The position numbers and the translations under genes are program-made. A stretch of 64,000 nucleotides of DNA from Afipia sp. GTDB taxonomy: Bacteria > Pseudomonadota > Alphaproteobacteria > Rhizobiales > Xanthobacteraceae. The DNA lies in contig JACQDM010000005.1 of the NCBI GenBank assembly GCA_016201045.1, positions 62,001 through 126,000 on the forward strand. The letters run 5' to 3'. Shown here one piece after another: positions 36,280 to 43,822 of the stretch. The notes beneath the pieces are model-generated. The model worked only from the letters and a program-made list of their open reading frames with translations, was not told the origin of the DNA and did no database searches. Position 1 is the first letter of the stretch, and each line of letters begins with the position of its first letter.

Positions 36280-37242
36280 ATGACTTTAATGACATCCGGA
36301 TCGAAATCGTCCTTCGTCCTCGGGCATCGGCATCTGCTGGGCATCGAGGGGCTTTCCGCAGCCGACATTTCCGGCCTTCTGGATCTCTCCGAAGAATACG
36401 TCGAACTCAACCGGCAGGTCGACAAGAAGCGCAGCAATCTGCGCGGCCGCACCCAGGTCAACCTCTTCTTCGAAGCCTCCACACGCACACAGTCATCCTT
36501 TGAAATTGCCGGCAAGCGCCTCGGCGCGGATGTGATGAACATGTCGGTCGCCTCCTCGTCCATCCGCAAGGGCGAGACGCTGATCGACACCGCCGTGACG
36601 CTGAACGCCATGCATCCGGACATTCTGGTGGTGCGTCACAGCGCATCGGGCGCGGTCGAACTGCTGTCGCAGAAAGTCGATGGCTCTGTCATCAACGCGG
36701 GCGACGGCGCGCATGAACACCCGACGCAGGCGCTGCTGGATGCTCTCACCATTCGCCGCAACAAAGACCGCATCGAGGGTTTGCGTGTGGCGATCTGCGG
36801 CGACGTGATGCATTCGCGCGTCGCACGCTCCAACATCATCCTCCTGAACACGATGGGCGCGCGCGTGCGCGTGGTTGCGCCCTCTACCCTTCTGCCGCCA
36901 GGCATCGAACGCATGGGCGTCGAAGTGGCCCGCGACATGCGCGAGGGGCTCGACGGCGCGGACATCGTGATGATGCTCCGCCTGCAGCGCGAACGTATGA
37001 ACGGCTCCTTCGTGCCTTCAAGCAGCGAATACTTCCACTATTACGGTCTCGATCAGAAGAAGCTCGCTTACGCGAAGCCCGATGCACTCGTGATGCATCC
37101 GGGACCGATGAACCGGGGTGTGGAAATCGATTCTATTGTTGCGGACGGCGCGCAGTCGCTGATCCGCGAACAGGTCGAAATGGGTGTGGCGGTGCGCATG
37201 GCGGTGCTCGAAGCACTCGCGCGCAACCTGCCCAACGCATGA
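36280..37242 (+). CDS. pyrB: Aspartate carbamoyltransferase, catalytic chain
   Basis: PyrB joins carbamoyl phosphate to aspartate in the second step of UMP synthesis. From the ATG at 36280 the product has 320 residues (a second ATG at 36289 is possible). [15 protein letters not shown] holds the carbamoyl phosphate site (STRT), [17 protein letters not shown] the 80s loop Lys, [13 protein letters not shown] the HPTQ motif, and MRLQRERM and [13 protein letters not shown] complete the site. No pyrI gene is near, but a dihydroorotase-like partner follows after 16 bp, as in class A ATCases that need a DHOase-like subunit. Confidence 0.97.
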   Translation: MTLMTSGSKSSFVLGHRHLLGIEGLSAADISGLLDLSEEYVELNRQVDKKRSNLRGRTQVNLFFEASTRTQSSFEIAGKRLGADVMNMSVASSSIRKGETLIDTAVTLNAMHPDILVVRHSASGAVELLSQKVDGSVINAGDGAHEHPTQALLDALTIRRNKDRIEGLRVAICGDVMHSRVARSNIILLNTMGARVRVVAPSTLLPPGIERMGVEVARDMREGLDGADIVMMLRLQRERMNGSFVPSSSEYFHYYGLDQKKLAYAKPDALVMHPGPMNRGVEIDSIVADGAQSLIREQVEMGVAVRMAVLEALARNLPNA

Positions 37243-37258
37243 TGGAGCGTACCGCATC

Positions 37259-38560
37259 ATGCTGACCGACCGCCGCCCCATCCTCCTCGCCAACGCGCGC
37301 GTCATCGATCCCTCGCGCGATCTCGACATCAACGGCGATGTGCTGATCGCGGACGGTACGATCAGGGACGCGCGCAAGGGCATTGGTGCTGCGGGTGTGC
37401 CGGAAGGCACCGAGATCATCAACTGCGCGGGCAAGGTGGTCGCGCCCGGCCTGATCGACATGCGGGCCTTCGTCGGCGAACCGGGCGCAGGCCATCGCGA
37501 GACATTTGCATCGGCTTCGCTTGCGGCGGCCGCCGGCGGCATCACCACAATCGTGTGCCAGCCGGACACCAAACCCGTCATCGACAATTCCGCGACGGTC
37601 GACTTCGTTCTGCGCCGCGCGCGCGACACGGCCATCGTCAACATTCACCCGATGGCCGCGCTCACCAAGGGGCTGAACGGCGAAGAAATGACCGAGATCG
37701 GTCTTTTGAAAGCAGCCGGCGCTGTCGCCTTTACCGATGGCGACAGGAGCGTGATGAACGCGCAGGTGCTGCGCCGCGCGCTGACCTATGCGCGCGATTT
37801 CGGCGCGCTGATCGTTCACCACACGGAAGATCCTTCCCTCGTCGGCGAAGGTGTGATGAACGAAGGCGAGTTCGCCTCCCGCCTCGGCCTGATGGGAATT
37901 CCCAACGCATCCGAAGCCGTAATGCTCGAACGCGACATGCGGCTCGTGAAATTGACCGGCGGACGCTATCACGCAGCGTCCCTCACCTGCACCGACTCGC
38001 TTGAGATTCTGAAACGCGCGAAGGACGACGGGCTCGACGTGTCGGCGTCCGTGTCGATCAATCATTTGACGCTGAACGAGAACGATATCGGTCCCTACCG
38101 CACGTTCCTCAAACTGTCACCGCCGCTGCGTACCGAGGATGACCGCAACGCGCTCGTCGCTGCATTGAAATCGGGCCTGATCGACGTCGTGATGTCGGAT
38201 CACAATCCGCAGGACGTCGAGGTGAAACGCCTGCCGTTTGCGGAAGCCGCTCCCGGCGCGATCGGACTGGAAACGATGCTGCCGGCGGGATTGCGCCTCG
38301 TGCACGCGGGCGAAGTCGATCTGAAATCGCTGATCCGCGCGATGTCGACAAAGCCTGCCGAACTGCTCAATCTTCCCGGCGGCTCGCTGCGCGCAGGCGC
38401 ACCCGCCGACGTGATCGTGATCGATCTCGATGTGCCGTGGATCCTCGATCCGGCCGAATTGAAATCGCAATGCAAGAACACGCCGTTCGACGAAGCTCGG
38501 CTGACCGGCCGCGTCACGCGCACCATCGTCGGCGGACGCACCGTTTATGAATTCGTCTGA
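37259..38560 (+). CDS. pyrC: Dihydroorotase-like protein lacking the HxH metal motif (PyrC/PyrX type)
   Basis: Dihydroorotase closes carbamoyl aspartate to dihydroorotate. This 433-residue amidohydrolase follows pyrB by 16 bp. Where active enzymes have DxHxHLREPG it reads LIDMRAFVGEPG (about 66-76), so both zinc-binding His are replaced (Arg69, Phe71) and the substrate Arg is Gly73. Other sites remain: NIHPMAA, IVHHTED, RYHAASL and VMSDHNPQD. Such a loss is known for PyrX of Pseudomonas, which only supports ATCase structure, and I recall the same in Rhizobium relatives. It may be non-catalytic, with an active PyrC elsewhere. The start MLTDRRPILLANA is clear. Confidence 0.9.
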   Translation: MLTDRRPILLANARVIDPSRDLDINGDVLIADGTIRDARKGIGAAGVPEGTEIINCAGKVVAPGLIDMRAFVGEPGAGHRETFASASLAAAAGGITTIVCQPDTKPVIDNSATVDFVLRRARDTAIVNIHPMAALTKGLNGEEMTEIGLLKAAGAVAFTDGDRSVMNAQVLRRALTYARDFGALIVHHTEDPSLVGEGVMNEGEFASRLGLMGIPNASEAVMLERDMRLVKLTGGRYHAASLTCTDSLEILKRAKDDGLDVSASVSINHLTLNENDIGPYRTFLKLSPPLRTEDDRNALVAALKSGLIDVVMSDHNPQDVEVKRLPFAEAAPGAIGLETMLPAGLRLVHAGEVDLKSLIRAMSTKPAELLNLPGGSLRAGAPADVIVIDLDVPWILDPAELKSQCKNTPFDEARLTGRVTRTIVGGRTVYEFV

Positions 38561-38584
38561 GCGCACGGCAAACGAGGAGCGATC

Positions 38585-39184
38585 ATGAGCAACGCCACCG
38601 TCATCCTGATCGCCGCCTTCGCGTTCGGCTATCTGTGCGGCTCGATCCCGTTCGGTCTTGTCCTGACGAAAATCGCAGGCACGCAGGATCTGCGCACCGT
38701 CGGCTCCGGCAATATCGGCGCGACCAACGTGCTGCGCACCGGCAACAAGGGCCTCGCCGCCGCGACATTGCTGGGCGATCTGCTCAAAGGCACCGTCGCG
38801 GTGATCGCCGCAGGCAGTTACGCCGGCCCCGATGCCGCGATGGCCGCAGGTCTGGGCGCGTTTCTCGGGCATCTCTATCCGGTGTGGCTGGGGTTCAAGG
38901 GCGGCAAAGGCGTCGCCACTTACATCGGCGTGTTGCTCGGCCTGTTCTGGCCCGCCGCGGCCGCCTTCTGCGCGATCTGGCTCTGCGTCGCGATTATCTC
39001 GCGTTACTCCTCGCTCTCGGCGCTGATCGCAAGCGCGGTGGTGCCGATGATGCTGTTCATGTCGCAGCACTCGGCGCTGGCCGTGCTGTTCGCCGTGCTG
39101 ACACTGATGCTGTGGATCAAGCACCGCGAAAACATCGAGCGGCTGTTCGCTGGCACCGAAGGCAAGATCGGGAAGAAGGGATAG
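38585..39184 (+). CDS. plsY: Acyl-phosphate:glycerol-3-phosphate acyltransferase PlsY
   Basis: PlsY acylates glycerol-3-phosphate with acyl phosphate, the first step of phospholipid synthesis with PlsX, in the inner membrane. The 199-residue protein has five to seven helices and the three family motifs: [30 protein letters not shown] and [26 protein letters not shown] lies 5 nt before the ATG. It belongs to the conserved pyrB-pyrC-plsY-dprA-topA series; here the step to dprA is broken by two extra genes. Confidence 0.96.
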   Translation: MSNATVILIAAFAFGYLCGSIPFGLVLTKIAGTQDLRTVGSGNIGATNVLRTGNKGLAAATLLGDLLKGTVAVIAAGSYAGPDAAMAAGLGAFLGHLYPVWLGFKGGKGVATYIGVLLGLFWPAAAAFCAIWLCVAIISRYSSLSALIASAVVPMMLFMSQHSALAVLFAVLTLMLWIKHRENIERLFAGTEGKIGKKG

Positions 39185-39239
39185 CCGCCCGCGCCCTTCC
39201 CTGTTTATGATCCTTAAAAAATCAAATGGGGAGACGCCG

Positions 39240-40037
39240 ATGAAAGCCGCAGCTTTTGCCGTCACAGTTCTGGGAGCGATGTTTGCCATGAGCAATTCGA
39301 ATGCGATGGCGGCAGATGATGCCGCGATCAAGCAACTCGCGCCGACCGGAAAGCTGCGTATCGGCGTTGCCTATGCGCCCTCGCCGACGCCGGTATTCGT
39401 GGTCAAGGAAGCATCGGGTGAAATCCGCGGCGCAGGCAAGGACATTGGCGCTGCGCTCGCGAAATCGCTCGGCGTGCCATTTGAATATACTGTGGTCGCC
39501 ACCACCGGCGAACTGACCGATCTTGTCGCCGATGGCAAGATCGACATCGGGTTCATGCCGGCGGACGACGAGCGCCGCAAGCGCATCGATTTCAGCCCGA
39601 ACTATTTCGTCATCGAAAGCACCTACCTCGCCGCCGCTTCCACCAGCATCAAGACGATTGCGGAAGTCGACAGGCCGGACGTCACGGTCGTCGCCATCAA
39701 CGGCTCGACCACCTCGCGCGCGGCGTCGCGCACGCTGAAAGTTGCGAAAGTCACCAACGTCAAATCCGTCGATGACGCGATGGAGGTGATGAAATCCGGC
39801 GGCGCGCAGGCGTTCGCCCTGACGCACGATTCCCTGCCCGCGCTGCAGCCGAAACTTCCCGGCTCGCGCATTCTCGATGGCGCGTTCCAGACCGTCGGCG
39901 TCGCCATCGGCATCCACAAGGACAATCCGGCGGCGCTGGCTTACGTCACGCAGTTCACCGAGAAGGCGAAAGCCGACGGCACGATCCGCAAGGCGTTCGA
40001 CGATGCGGGACTGACGAAGGCTCAGATCGCGAAGTAA
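39240..40037 (+). CDS. Periplasmic solute-binding protein, family 3
   Basis: A 265-residue ABC-type solute-binding protein for amino acid-like ligands. The signal peptide MKAAAFAVTVLGAMFAMSNS ends near AMA-ADD. GKLRIGVAYAPSPTPVFVVK, GAGKDIGAALAKSLGVPFEY, TDLVADGKIDIGFMPADDER and RKRIDFSPNYFVIESTYL are the classic SBP_bac_3 blocks. GGGGAG precedes the ATG by 6 nt; an upstream in-frame start was rejected. There is no permease or ATPase gene nearby, so it is an orphan receptor. It and the next gene interrupt plsY-dprA, which suggests insertion. Confidence 0.9.
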   Translation: MKAAAFAVTVLGAMFAMSNSNAMAADDAAIKQLAPTGKLRIGVAYAPSPTPVFVVKEASGEIRGAGKDIGAALAKSLGVPFEYTVVATTGELTDLVADGKIDIGFMPADDERRKRIDFSPNYFVIESTYLAAASTSIKTIAEVDRPDVTVVAINGSTTSRAASRTLKVAKVTNVKSVDDAMEVMKSGGAQAFALTHDSLPALQPKLPGSRILDGAFQTVGVAIGIHKDNPAALAYVTQFTEKAKADGTIRKAFDDAGLTKAQIAK

Positions 40038-40054
40038 AGCGTAGCGCTTGTAGC

Positions 40055-40651
40055 CTATGGTTTCGCGCCAACAAGAAGATACAAGACTCTTGATTGAAAA
40101 TTTGGTGACATCCGAGCTTTGGCCGCCTCTTCGATGGCTCTCCTTTCGTATTTTATCTTTGCAGAGTCTAAGGCGGACTCCAGCGGCACTACTTCATCGT
40201 TCAACGGCGTTTCTATTGTAGAGGCGATGAAAACGCCCCGCGTCGACTCGGTCCAATTTGAGAACCGCTGCACATTCCATGATTTTTTGCGCAGCACCGC
40301 AGCTATATCATCTGCGAAATCTGCTCCCTCTGGATCGAACAACCTTGAGACCACCACGATGGGGAGCAGTGGCGCACCGGCGAGAGCCTCTTCCATTTTC
40401 GCAGATTGCTCACCAGAGAGCCGTCGAGGAGCCACTTTTGCTTCTAGCGCAATTCGTGCGTCTTCACTCTTTTCCCTCAGTAAATCCCAATGATGCTCTT
40501 TAACTATCCCCATCCAAACGATCGCGACAGTGGCCAAGACACCAACTGCCAGGCTAGCTATCAATACGAAACTCGCCCGATCAAATATCCAGCTTGCCCA
40601 TTCTAATGACGGCCACGGTTCGGTCGCGATACGATTCGCTGTCTCTGTCAT
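40055..40651 (-). CDS. Single-span membrane protein of unknown function, atypical base composition
   Basis: From the ATG at 40651 the protein has 198 residues, with a membrane helix at about 29-50 (VLIASLAVGVLATVAIVWMG), a charged coil (EHHWDLLREKSEDARIALE), and a soluble part with RRLSGEQSAKMEEAL and DFADDIAAVLRKKSWNV that alternates beta and alpha. This pattern (a helix, a coil, then a 'xLSxEQ' start of an alpha/beta domain) recalls uncharacterised rhizobial membrane proteins. A TTG start 19 codons upstream is possible. The G+C is visibly lower than neighbouring genes, and the gene is convergent with the orphan binding protein, so recent transfer is likely. Confidence 0.7.
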   Translation of the reverse strand: MTETANRIATEPWPSLEWASWIFDRASFVLIASLAVGVLATVAIVWMGIVKEHHWDLLREKSEDARIALEAKVAPRRLSGEQSAKMEEALAGAPLLPIVVVSRLFDPEGADFADDIAAVLRKKSWNVQRFSNWTESTRGVFIASTIETPLNDEVVPLESALDSAKIKYERRAIEEAAKARMSPNFQSRVLYLLVGAKP

Positions 40652-40839
40652 AGCTTTGGCACCACGAACTAGATTTGAATTCTCGATAACGGCAATAGAT
40701 CGTAGCAATAGTTAAGCCACAGTCCCGCTCGCGCAAGATTGCGGACTAGGTGCAACGACGCCCCTTTGACTTATCAGTTCATCGAGCCAATTGCCGGTGA
40801 ATAATTTTTGCCCCACACTCCCTGCCTTGCGGGGGCAGC

Positions 40840-41955
40840 GTGGACATTCAGACCGCCACACAGAAACTCACCGACGAGCAGCGCATCGACTGGCTGCGGC
40901 TGATCCGTTCCGACAATATCGGGCCGCGGACCTTCCGCACGCTGCTCAACAAATTCGGCAGCGCGCGCGAAGCGCTTGAGCGCCTGCCCTCGCTCGCGCA
41001 ACGCGGCGGCGCATCGAAATCAGGACGCATCGCGTCGCGCGACGACGCAATACGCGAGATCGAACGCAGCGCCGCTCTCGGCGTCACGCTGCTCGCGCCC
41101 AATGAAATCGGTTATCCGCCGCGTCTCGCATTGATCGACGACGCGCCGCCGCTGTTGGGCGTGCGCGGAAACATCCAGACCTCGATGCGGCCCATCATCG
41201 GCATCGTCGGCTCGCGCAACGCCTCGGGCGCGGGACTGAAATTCGCCGGCACGCTGGCGCGCGATCTTGCGGATGCCGGTTTCGTCATCGCGTCGGGGCT
41301 GGCACGCGGCATCGATCACGCCGCGCATCGGGTCACGGTGGAGAGCACCGTTGCAGCGCTCGCCGGTGGACACGATCGCATCTATCCGCCGGAACATGAA
41401 GAATTGCTCGACGCTATCGTGGATCAAGGCGGTGTCGCGATTTCCGAAATGCCGCTCGGCCATGTCGCGCGCGCAAAGGATTTTCCACGGCGCAACCGAT
41501 TGATCTCGGGAACTGCACTTGGTGTTGTGATCATCGAGGCAGCGCAGCGCTCCGGCTCGCTCATCACCGCGCGCTTCGCCAACGAACAGGGCCGCGAAGT
41601 GTTCGCAGTCCCCGGCTCGCCGCTCGATCCGCGCGCCGCCGGCACCAACGATCTCATCAAGCAGGGCGCGACGCTGACGACCTGCGCGCAGGACGTGATC
41701 GACGCGGTCGCGCCGATCATCGAGCGGCCGATTCAACTGCCGATGCTCGAGCCGGGGCACGGCGATCCCGACGGCGAGCCGCATGCGGACGAACGCGCGC
41801 GCATCGTCAGCCTGCTCGGCCCCTCGCCCATTAGCATTGACGATTTGGTGCGGATGTCGAATTCGTCTGCCGCTGTCGTCCGTACCATCCTGCTGGAGCT
41901 TGAACTCGCCGGACGGCTGGAGCGACACGGCGACGGCATGGTGACGATGATCTAG
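40840..41955 (+). CDS. dprA: DNA-processing protein DprA
   Basis: DprA protects incoming single-stranded DNA and loads RecA during natural transformation. The 371-residue protein starts at a GTG after GGGGGC ([15 protein letters not shown]). A SAM-like helical region covers about 1-75, then the Rossmann core with [52 protein letters not shown] and [22 protein letters not shown]-terminal winged-helix (about 305-371, SISIDD-type [16 protein letters not shown]) follows. No other competence genes are near. Placement after plsY and before topA is the conserved order. Confidence 0.95.
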   Translation: MDIQTATQKLTDEQRIDWLRLIRSDNIGPRTFRTLLNKFGSAREALERLPSLAQRGGASKSGRIASRDDAIREIERSAALGVTLLAPNEIGYPPRLALIDDAPPLLGVRGNIQTSMRPIIGIVGSRNASGAGLKFAGTLARDLADAGFVIASGLARGIDHAAHRVTVESTVAALAGGHDRIYPPEHEELLDAIVDQGGVAISEMPLGHVARAKDFPRRNRLISGTALGVVIIEAAQRSGSLITARFANEQGREVFAVPGSPLDPRAAGTNDLIKQGATLTTCAQDVIDAVAPIIERPIQLPMLEPGHGDPDGEPHADERARIVSLLGPSPISIDDLVRMSNSSAAVVRTILLELELAGRLERHGDGMVTMI

Positions 41956-41956
41956 C

Positions 41957-42030
41957 CGTCATTGCGAGGAGCGAAGCGACGAAGCAATCCATCTGGAAGA
42001 CTGGATTGCTTCGCTGCGCTCGCAATGACG
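41957..42030. repeat. REP-like palindromic element
   Basis: Two complementary arms meet here: CGTCATTGCGAGGAGCGAAG with its extension to 41991, and TGGATTGCTTCGCTGCGCTC with its extension to 42030, around TCTGGAAGAC. It begins 1 bp after the dprA stop and ends 8 bp before the convergent SDR gene. Elements of this sequence recur between genes in many Bradyrhizobium relatives. It may also act as a bidirectional terminator. Confidence 0.85.
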
Positions 42031-42038
42031 ATGTGCGG

Positions 42039-42809
42039 CTATCTGTAAATCGGCGCACCGGCAGGCGACGCGGTCGTTCCGCCGTCGACGAAAATTTCCT
42101 GGCCCTGCACATGCGCGGCGTCGTCGGAGGCCAGAAACAAAACCGTCTTGGCGATGTGGTCGGCTTCGCCGATACGGCCGAGCGGAGTCGAACGCGCGAT
42201 GCGTCCTTCGAGCGCCTTCTCGGCTTCCGGCGTCGCGATGCCCGGACCCCAGATCGGCGTGCGCGTGCCGCCCGGTGCGACGACGTTGACGCGGATGCCG
42301 CGCGGCGACAATTCGGACGCCATCACCCGCGCCATCGCACGCACACCGGCTTTGGTCGCGGCGTAAGCCGAGTAACCCGGATTGCCAAGGACGGAAATCA
42401 CCGAGCCGTTGAGAACGATCGAGCCGTTGTCGTTCATCTGCGGCACCGCCGCCTGCACGGTGAAGAACACGCCGGTGAGATTCGTCTTGATGACTTTTTC
42501 AAACGCATCGAGCGTCGTGCCGCCGACCGGCGTGTTGCCGGGAATGCCTGCGTTCGCAAACACGATGTCGAGCTTGCCGAATTTTTTGACGGCGTCGGCG
42601 ATTGCGTTTTCGAGCTGCTTGGGATCGGTCGCGTCGGCTTTGATGGCGAACGCACCGTGCCCGATTTCCGCCACTGCGGAATTGAGTCGGTCACCGTCCC
42701 GCCCCGTTATCGCCACTCGGGCTCCCTCGGCTGCGAACAGCTTTGCGGTGGCCAGCCCGATGCCGCTGTTGCCGCCCGTGATGAAAGCGGTCTTGCCCTT
42801 AAGCCTCAT
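42039..42809 (-). CDS. Short-chain dehydrogenase/reductase (SDR)
   Basis: A 256-residue classical SDR using NAD(P)H: cofactor motif TGGNSGIGLA (about 11-20), FANAGIPGN, the Ser of LNGSVISVLG, and YSAYAATKAG with the YxxxK pair, then PGGTRTPIWGPG. TGRDGDRL after the second strand favours NADP. The substrate is unknown. It is divergent from the HxlR regulator with a 101-bp gap, the common pattern of an HxlR regulator and the oxidoreductase it controls. It falls in a second accessory stretch between dprA and topA. Confidence 0.92.
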   Translation of the reverse strand: MRLKGKTAFITGGNSGIGLATAKLFAAEGARVAITGRDGDRLNSAVAEIGHGAFAIKADATDPKQLENAIADAVKKFGKLDIVFANAGIPGNTPVGGTTLDAFEKVIKTNLTGVFFTVQAAVPQMNDNGSIVLNGSVISVLGNPGYSAYAATKAGVRAMARVMASELSPRGIRVNVVAPGGTRTPIWGPGIATPEAEKALEGRIARSTPLGRIGEADHIAKTVLFLASDDAAHVQGQEIFVDGGTTASPAGAPIYR

Positions 42810-42910
42810 GAAACGCTCCTGTTTTTTCGGTTTAATGATGAAACCATGTTGTCAGGTAGCGTTTCTGGTCCTATATTGCAACCACAAGTCCGTGATCGGA
42901 GACGAAATTT

Positions 42911-43357
42911 ATGCGACGCAAAAGTCTGGTGAACGACACCTGCCCGATCGCGCGCACGCTCGATGTGATCGGCGATTGGTGGTCGCTGCTGATTGTGCGT
43001 GAAGCGATGATGGGGACGCGGCGATTCAGCGAATTCCAGAAGCATCTCGGCGTCGCCAGGAACATCCTCAGCACGCGGCTGAAAACACTTGTGGCGCAGG
43101 GCATTTTCGACGTCAAAACCGCCGACGGCAGCGCCTATCAGGACTATGTGCTGACGCCGAAGGGGCGCGCCTTGTTTCCCGTGCTGGTGGCGCTGCGCCA
43201 ATGGGGCGAGGAACACTCGTTCAGGCGGGGCGAAAGCTATGCGAAGCTGCTGGATCGGCAGACCCGCCGGCCGCTGCAGAAGTTGCAGATCCGGGCATTC
43301 GACGGGCGTATCTTGAATCAGGCGGACACCGTCGTGGAGCCGGTCGCCGTCAGCTGA
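42911..43357 (+). CDS. HxlR-family winged-helix transcription regulator
   Basis: HxlR proteins are dimeric regulators that often sense quinones or electrophiles through a Cys. The 148-residue protein has the family signature CPIARTLDVIGDWWSLLIVR (Cys11) followed by MGTRRFSEFQKHLGVARNIL and TRLKTLVAQGIFDVK for the recognition helix and wing, and ALFPVLVALRQWGEEH. Divergent position to the SDR gene suggests it represses or activates that gene from the 101-bp intergenic, within which I could not mark a clear operator. Confidence 0.92.
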   Translation: MRRKSLVNDTCPIARTLDVIGDWWSLLIVREAMMGTRRFSEFQKHLGVARNILSTRLKTLVAQGIFDVKTADGSAYQDYVLTPKGRALFPVLVALRQWGEEHSFRRGESYAKLLDRQTRRPLQKLQIRAFDGRILNQADTVVEPVAVS

Positions 43358-43359
43358 CT

Positions 43360-43575
43360 TTATAACTTCGCGATCAGGTCGCGCCGGACGATGTCGTCGG
43401 CTTCCAGTTGCGCCATTTCCAAAAGATAGCCGAGCATGTCGTGGCCATGGCGGCGCGAAAGCTGCGCCAGTTCTCCCGCGCCGCGCGAGATGAAGCGTGC
43501 GGCTTCCGCAGGCCCGCCGTCGCCGGCCTCATCGTCATCGTCCGGTCGGTTTTGCGGCCCGTCCCGCATGGCCAT
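43360..43575 (-). CDS. Small acidic conserved-looking protein, unknown
   Basis: A 71-residue soluble protein starting MAMRDGPQNRPDDDDEAGDG, with an acidic disordered N-terminus and a helical C-terminus (AARFISRGAGELAQLSRRHG, LLEMAQLEADDIVRRDL). The C-terminal part resembles short helical hypothetical proteins common in the Bradyrhizobium group. AGGG lies 6 nt before the ATG. It is convergent with the HxlR gene with 2 bp between stops. No function can be given. Confidence 0.6.
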   Translation of the reverse strand: MAMRDGPQNRPDDDDEAGDGGPAEAARFISRGAGELAQLSRRHGHDMLGYLLEMAQLEADDIVRRDLIAKL

Positions 43576-43724
43576 TGGCGGCCCTCATCGCACCGCCCCG
43601 GCATTGGGCACGGTTGTATCGATACGATAAAATACACGTATTACGTGCGCAACCTGTAATAGGCATATTTTCACAGGACAATCGTAATCCGGGCTGCTTT
43701 GAGGCGAATTCACTGGTCCACGAT

Positions 43725-43770
43725 TTGACAGGACAGCCCGTTTTACCCATGTATCGGGCTGACCAGCCCG
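43725..43770 (+). promoter_or_regulatory. Candidate topA promoter with repeated CAGCCCG half-sites
   Basis: TTGACA (43725-43730) and ATGTAT (43749-43754) with an 18-bp spacer form a plausible sigma-70 promoter 69 bp upstream of topA. The heptamer CAGCCCG occurs at 43734-43740 and 43764-43770 and inverted (CGGGCTG) at 43755-43761, so two alternative hairpins can form around or after the -10 box. Confidence 0.5.
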
Positions 43771-43822
43771 TGTGAATCGCGTGATTCCGGCGTGCGTTCT
43801 CCCTGTAAGTCATTGGAATCAA

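Noticed and set aside
38117-39331. 404-residue minus-strand frame across pyrC-plsY
   Set aside because: Crosses two well-supported genes and has no family features.
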